A program made the position numbers and the translations under genes. From Anaerolineae bacterium (lineage in GTDB: Bacteria > Chloroflexota > Anaerolineae > Aggregatilineales > JAFGMM01), in NCBI GenBank assembly GCA_027494055.1, contig JAOSJO010000012.1, positions 248,001 through 312,000 of the forward strand: a stretch of 64,000 bases of DNA, in the 5' to 3' direction. Of the stretch, positions 59,189-64,000 are shown one piece after another (the first letter of the stretch is position 1; the number at the start of each line of letters is the position of its first letter). The notes beneath the pieces were generated by a model that was not told where the DNA came from, did no database searches, and saw nothing but the letters and a program-made list of their open reading frames with translations.

Positions 59189-61964
59189 ATGCAAGCCATG
59201 CAAGGTATCCATTCCTACGAACAGGTCATGATCCTGATCGTATTGGCGACGGCGTTCATTGCGCTGGGCTATGCGTACTGGCTCGCCCGGCAGACCTTCG
59301 CCGCCCCCAAGGGGTCTCAGGTCATGCAGCGCATCTGGGGCTACATCCGAGATGGCGCCAACGCCTACTTGAGGACGCAACTGCGCACCATCGTCATTTT
59401 GATCGCGGTGCTCACAGTGCTGATGTTCCTGAGCGTCTACATCGTGTCGCCCACGGGCGAGGCGAACGAGCTGTTCTGCGCCGACGCAGTGCACGAGCGG
59501 CAGATCAGCTATGTCGGCGAGCAGACGGGCCTGGGCGTGGCCGCCATCGAAACCATGCTGGCCGAGGGCCAGATGCTGGTCGATATTGCCGACGAGAACG
59601 GCTATTCCGCCTACGCAGCCGAGCAGGAGCGCGTCGCCGCCACCGCAGAGTGTGACTCGGCGCGCATCGCCATCGCCATCGGGCGCGCGTTTGCGTTCTT
59701 CATGGGCGCGAGCTTCTCGGCGGCAGTGGGCTTCATCGGCATGAACATGGCCGTTCAGGGCAACGTCCGCGTGGCCCAGGCCGCCAAGACCAGCTTCAAC
59801 CAGGCGCTCAAGATCGCTTACCGGTCCGGCACCATCACCGGGATGCTCACCGACGGCCTGGGGCTGCTCGGCGGCACGCTGATCTTCATCATCTTCGGCA
59901 AGGCCGCGCCTGACGTGCTGCTCGGCTTCGGCTTCGGCGGGACGCTGCTGGCGCTGTTCATGCGCGTGGGCGGCGGCATCTACACCAAGGCCGCCGACGT
60001 CGGCGCTGACCTGGTCGGCAAGGTCGAGGCGGGCATGGAAGAGGACGACCCGCGCAACGCCGCCGTGATCGCCGACCTGGTGGGCGACAACGTGGGCGAC
60101 TGCGCCGGTATGGCCGCCGACATCTTCGAGAGCTACGAAGTCACCATCGTCTCCAGCCTGATCCTCGGCCTGGCGCTGACCGCGCTCACCGGCCACCTCT
60201 TCTGGATCGTGCTGCCGCTCCTGGTGCGCGGCGTCGGCGTGGTCAGCTCCATCGTGGGGACCTACGCCGTGGCGCTCTGGAAGGTCGATGATGCCGAAGA
60301 GGCCATGTACAAGAGCTACGAGCTTTCCAGCGCCATCACCGTCTTCACCACCTTCCTCCTCGCGTTCTTCTACGCGGGTAGCTTCAGCGCAACTGGCGAC
60401 CAGACGCAGTACCTCAGCCTCGGCTCGCTCGTCGCGGTGGGCGTGGCGCTGGCCGTGAGCTTCAACCCGCTCACTTCCTATGCCACCAGCGCCAACAGCA
60501 AGCGCGTCCAGAACATCGCCCGCGCCACGATCTATGGCCCAGCGCTGGTCATCCTTGAAGGTCTCTCGCTCGGCTACCTGTCGAGCGTGTGGTCGGTGCT
60601 GGTGATCGTCGCCAGCCTCGCGGCTTCCATCCTCGCCTACTCCGTTACTTTCCCGGACAACCTCAAAGTGCCCACCGTCATCGTCGGGATCATTGCCGCC
60701 GTCGCGCTCGTCGCGCGCGGCTACTCGCGCAAGGACCTGATCGGCGGCATTTTCCTGGGGATGTGGGTGCTCGTGTTCGCGCTCTTCCTCGTCAGCCTGC
60801 GCGTTCCGACCAACCTGGAGTCCCGCCTCGTCGTTGACGCAGTCCAGGACCCGGCGCGCGAGGTGAGCCTTGAGCGCACGCAGGAACTTTATCCGGATGC
60901 GGCAATCGCCGCCGGTGACAGGGTGGATGTGCCCGTGCGCGTGAGCGACTCCCAGTTGTTCACATACATCCTGTTCGGCGTCTCGCTCATCGGCGTGGGG
61001 ATGCTCAGCCACACGGGCAACAACGTCAGCATGGACACGTTCGGCCCGATCTCCGACAACGCCAACGGCATCGCCGAGCTTTCGGGTACCGACGAGTTTG
61101 GCGAGGAGGCGCGCCAGATCATGGCAGACCTGGACGCCGCCGGCAACACGACGAAGGCAATCACCAAGGGCATTGCCATCGGCTCCGCCGTGATCGCGGC
61201 GGTGTCGCTGTTCGGCTCGTTCTTCGCCGACATCGAGCGCGTGATCCCGCTGGGCCAGGAGTTCGAGCGCCTCATCAACCTCGCGAACCCGACGGTGTTC
61301 GTCGGCCTCCTCATCGGCGGGGCGCTGCCGCTGCTCTTCAGCGGCCTGCTCATCAAGGCCGTGAACCGCGCTGCGTCGCTCATCATGGCCGAGGTGCGCC
61401 GGCAACTGCGCATCCCTGACATCGCCAGCGGGAAGAAAGAGCCAGATTACAGCAGGGCGGTGACGATCTCCACCCAGGCCGCGCAGTCTGAGCTGATCCC
61501 GCTGGGCCTGATCGCCATCATCGCGCCCATCGTGGTCGGCCTGCTGCTCAAGCAGGAGGCCCTGGGCGGCTTCCTGGCCGGCGTGATCCTCTCCGGCCAG
61601 TTGCAGGCAGTGTTCATGGCGAACGCAGGCGGCGCGTGGGACAACGCGAAGAAGTACGTCGAAGACGGCCACTACGGCGGCAAAGGCACCGAGAACCACA
61701 AGGCCAGCGTCGTGGGCGACACCGTCGGCGACCCGCTGAAGGACACCGCCGGCCCGGCGCTCAACCCCATGATCAAGGTCATGAACCTCGTCGCGCTCAT
61801 CCTCGCGCCCATCGTGGTGCAGTTGACCGGCGAGGAGTACAACATCCCGATCGCTATCGCCGTGGTCATCGGCGTGCTGCTGATCGTCTGGTCCTACCGG
61901 CGCAGCGACCGTGAGGTCGGAGCTGGTCGAAAGCGAATCGCTGGAAACCATCGCCGCCGACTAG
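59189..61964 (+). CDS. hppA: Membrane-bound proton-translocating pyrophosphatase
   Basis: About 924 residues and 16 or more helices. The pyrophosphate site is clear: GGGIYTKAADVGADLVGKVE, DDPRNAAVIADLVGDNVGDC and, late, GGAWDNAKKYVE with VVGDTVGDPLKDTAGPALN. GNTTKA near residue 656 has Lys where potassium-dependent enzymes have Ala, marking the potassium-independent proton-pumping class. It couples pyrophosphate hydrolysis to proton export. Two loops are much longer than usual (residues about 88-155 and 535-590). A shift near 61915 moves the end to the TAG at 61964 (tail ELVESESLETIAAD); the original frame runs on as a basic nonsense tail. Confidence 0.95.
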
Positions 61965-62063
61965 GCCGGCGGCATCAACGTCGATCCGGGGGCGCAGGCC
62001 GCGGTGTTCCGCGCTGCGCCCCCACCCATAAAACTGAAGAAAACGTGAAAAATACGACCAAGC

Positions 62064-62086
62064 GGGGCAGGAATACCTCCTGCCCC
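62064..62086 (+). terminator. Hairpin after hppA
   Basis: GGGGCAGG (62064-62071) and CCTGCCCC (62079-62086) form an 8-bp stem; only two T follow. Weak intrinsic terminator 100 bases past the hppA stop. Confidence 0.5.
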
Positions 62087-62147
62087 TTGATGGTTCCGGG
62101 GTGTCATGCCATAATCGCCCCACTATACTGAAAACAAGGGAGCGAAA

Positions 62148-62825
62148 ATGCCACCTGAACTGGAACACGCCATCGTCGATTTCCTCACGACCTTCATCCA
62201 GGGGATCGGCTGGTTCGGGATCGTCGTCATCATGGCGCTGGAGAGCGCCAACATCCCCATCCCTTCCGAGGTGACAATGCCGCTGGCCGGCTGGCTGCTC
62301 GTCGAGGCGCAGGGCGGCACGTGGGTAGAGGCGCTGCTCCTCGGCGGGTTTTTCGGAGGGCTTGGATGCCTGATCGGTTCGATAGCGAGCTACGCGCTCG
62401 GCGCGTGGGGCGGGCGGCCCTTCCTGGAAAAGTACGGCAAGTATATCTTCATCAACCCGCACGACCTGGACAAGGCCGACCGGTGGTTCGCGCGCTGGGG
62501 CGACTGGGCGTCATTTCTGTCGCGCTTGCTGCCCATCGTGCGCACGTTCATCTCCTTTCCGGCGGGCGTGGCGCGCATCCGCTTCTGGAGCTTCTGTGTG
62601 CTGACGTTCGTCGGCTCGTTCATCTGGTGCGGGTTGCTCGCAGTGGGTGGTTACGCCCTGGGCGCAAACTGGGAGGAGCTACGCGCAGTTATGCGCCCCT
62701 TTGACTACCCGATTGCGGCGGTTCTCGTCATCGGGTTCGCCTACTACATCTACCGGCACATCAAGCACGCCCGCGCAGCCTATCCCGCCAACCCGGAAGG
62801 CGAGGTCCCCGTCAGCGAGGACTGA
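62148..62825 (+). CDS. DedA family membrane protein
   Basis: 225 residues with GGGAGCG upstream. Typical features are MALESANIPIPSEVTMPLAG (the conserved E and P residues of helix 1), GSIASYALGAWGGRPFLEKYG, and FLSRLLPIVRTFISFPAGVA with the conserved arginines. DedA proteins are proposed lipid-carrier flippases driven by proton motive force, needed for envelope integrity. Single gene. Confidence 0.92.
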   Translation: MPPELEHAIVDFLTTFIQGIGWFGIVVIMALESANIPIPSEVTMPLAGWLLVEAQGGTWVEALLLGGFFGGLGCLIGSIASYALGAWGGRPFLEKYGKYIFINPHDLDKADRWFARWGDWASFLSRLLPIVRTFISFPAGVARIRFWSFCVLTFVGSFIWCGLLAVGGYALGANWEELRAVMRPFDYPIAAVLVIGFAYYIYRHIKHARAAYPANPEGEVPVSED

Positions 62826-62916
62826 TCCCGGTCGCGCCAGATTGATCGCGCAATGAGAGAAGAAGGGGCGCAGGTCCCGCGCTTAGGGCCGCGTCCCCTT
62901 TGCGTGCCAGCGGGCG

Positions 62917-63801
62917 CTAGAGGTGTTGGGCGAACCAATCCACCACGCGCCGGACGTACTCGTCCGGACGTTTGGTGTACGCCTCGCGGTGGGCGGCGGC
63001 GGGCACGCGCCACAACACCTTCGGGCCGGGGAGGCGATCGTACACCTGCTCGATCTCGTCCACCGAGACCAGCGGGTCGCGGTCACCGTGAATGAGCAGC
63101 ACCGGCGTGTTCCCGATGTGGGCCGCCCAGCGCCAGGCGTCGGTGTGAAACAGGTTCCCCTTGATGCGGAACGACGCGACGACCAGCACGAGCCGCGCGC
63201 CGGCGTCCGCGAGCAGCCGGGGCACGCCCCGTGCAGTGAGGTGGCCCGCCAGCGTGTTCTGGATGTGCACGGGCAGGCTGTCGCACACAACCGCCCCGAC
63301 GCGGTCCGTGAGCGCTGCCACGATGAGCGCCACGCCCGCGCCCATGCTCAGGCCCAGCAGGCCGGCGCGCGCCACGCCGCGCGCTTCGGCCAGGTAATCG
63401 AGCGCGCCAAGCAGGTCCTCTTTCTCGTAGACGCCAAACGTGACGTGTTCCCCATCCGAGCGCCCGTGCGCGCGCCAGTCGAAGAACAGCGTGTTGAAGC
63501 CCGTTGCGTACAACACCGGACCGAACGTGTGCAGGTCGGCGTCCATACTGCCGCGCTGCCCGGAGCACACGACCACCGTGCCCGATGCGTCCGGCGCGGG
63601 CACCCACCAGCCGTGCAGCGTCAGCGTCCGCTCCCGGCTGGCGAAGCGCACCGGCTCGGCGGGCAACCCCAGCGAGGCCGGGTCGGCCTCCGGGTCAGGC
63701 GTGCGGCGGCGCACCAGCGCGCTGCTCGCGGCCCACACGAACGCCAGCGCGACCAGCAGGGCAATCAGGAGGGCGGAGAGCGCCAGGGCGAGAACGTCCA
63801 T
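62917..63801 (-). CDS. Membrane-anchored alpha/beta hydrolase
   Basis: 294 residues with an N-terminal helix (LALALSALLIALLVALAFVW). The fold shows VVVCSGQRGSMDADL, FFDWRAHGRSDG, the nucleophile elbow GLSMGAGVAL, the acid in LLIHGDRDPLVSVD and the histidine in PAAAHREAY. Substrate unknown. It starts two bases after the stop of the upstream cyclophilin gene, so they are one operon. Confidence 0.88.
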   Translation of the reverse strand: MDVLALALSALLIALLVALAFVWAASSALVRRRTPDPEADPASLGLPAEPVRFASRERTLTLHGWWVPAPDASGTVVVCSGQRGSMDADLHTFGPVLYATGFNTLFFDWRAHGRSDGEHVTFGVYEKEDLLGALDYLAEARGVARAGLLGLSMGAGVALIVAALTDRVGAVVCDSLPVHIQNTLAGHLTARGVPRLLADAGARLVLVVASFRIKGNLFHTDAWRWAAHIGNTPVLLIHGDRDPLVSVDEIEQVYDRLPGPKVLWRVPAAAHREAYTKRPDEYVRRVVDWFAQHL

Positions 63802-63803
63802 CG

Positions 63804-64000
63804 CTAATCCGCCGCCTCGGCGTCCGGTGCAAGCTGCTCAATCGTGATCGACAGGATGCGGTCGCCGGGCGGGGGCGGCGGGTCGGTGAACGGGTCGCGC
63901 AGCGCGAGCGCCTGCACGACGTCCATGCCGGTAACGACCTGCCCAAAGACGGTGTAGCGCCCGTCGAAGTCCGGCGGGAGCGCCTCTTTGGTGATGAAGA
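63804..64000 (-). CDS. Cyclophilin-type peptidyl-prolyl isomerase (C-terminal end only)
   Basis: The frame is open from the window edge to the TAG at 63804-63806, giving the last 64 residues. FDGRYTVFGQVVTGMDVVQ is the cyclophilin signature (F-G-x-V-x-x-G-M-D-V-V), followed by DRILSITIEQL. It catalyses proline isomerisation. The start lies outside the window. Confidence 0.88.
   Translation of the reverse strand, partial: FITKEALPPDFDGRYTVFGQVVTGMDVVQALALRDPFTDPPPPPGDRILSITIEQLAPDAEAAD

Noticed and set aside
58979..61951. 990-codon minus-strand open frame opposite hppA
   Set aside because: Antisense artefact of high GC; no recognisable domain, and hppA motifs are unambiguous.
61965..62131. 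Basic C-terminal tail of the pyrophosphatase
   Set aside because: The other frame ends naturally at 61964 with an acidic tail; the extension looks like read-through after a single-base error.

Overview
The window is a high-GC chromosomal segment, most likely from a member of the phylum Chloroflexota, perhaps class Anaerolineae. That placement is an inference. It rests on the lipoproteins with long Thr-Pro linkers, the small membrane proteins sharing an N-terminal YTWVINPV-type motif, the heme A synthase, the molybdenum hydroxylase of the CoxM/S/L type, a membrane pyrophosphatase and the palindromic repeat families. No rRNA is present. One tRNA gene, tRNA-Leu(CAA), was found. No CRISPR array or prophage was seen.

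Layout. 1-9.1 kb: a DHA2 efflux pump, MscL with a zinc ribbon, a ctaA-EamA pair, a Gfo/Idh oxidoreductase, a DUF309 protein, an MFS carrier, and an ECF sigma / anti-sigma pair next to tRNA-Leu. 9.1-19.7 kb: a paralogous pair of membrane proteins, an AT-richer Mrr-like nuclease, a phosphotriesterase-like lactonase, an orphan peptide-binding protein preceded by two tandem structured RNAs, NYN RNase, AmrS radical SAM enzyme, phosphoesterase, Hsp20, and a second AT-richer pair (zinc ribbon plus nuclease-like protein). 19.8-31.2 kb: an amidase-deacetylase fusion, Nudix, a serine beta-lactamase-like protein, a propeller lipoprotein, an aminotransferase, and a peptide ABC transporter (binding protein and two permeases, no ATPase). 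31.3-46 kb: a MerR regulator with its metal P-type ATPase, two CapA-like proteins, exonuclease and CPBP protease, three related lipoproteins, a TPR-SH3 protein and an orphan TadA/CpaF ATPase. 46.3-48.9 kb: an ISKra4-type insertion sequence that was itself split by an IS630-type element. 49-64 kb: a large sensor kinase, xanthine/CO-dehydrogenase-type hydroxylase genes, ManC, an AIR-synthase-like protein, membrane pyrophosphatase, DedA, an alpha/beta hydrolase and the end of a cyclophilin.

A major caution: about 19 host genes and both transposases are broken by single-base frameshifts, and at least nine of these sit in runs of five identical bases. The proteins are otherwise intact on both sides of the shift, so I read these as sequencing or assembly errors. 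Such genes are given here as one span with the shift noted. The most interesting items are the tandem RNAs at 14.26-14.71 kb, the nested insertion sequences whose removal restores an open frame, the MerR operator with a cysteine-rich metal ATPase, the lipoprotein triplet, and several leader hairpins.
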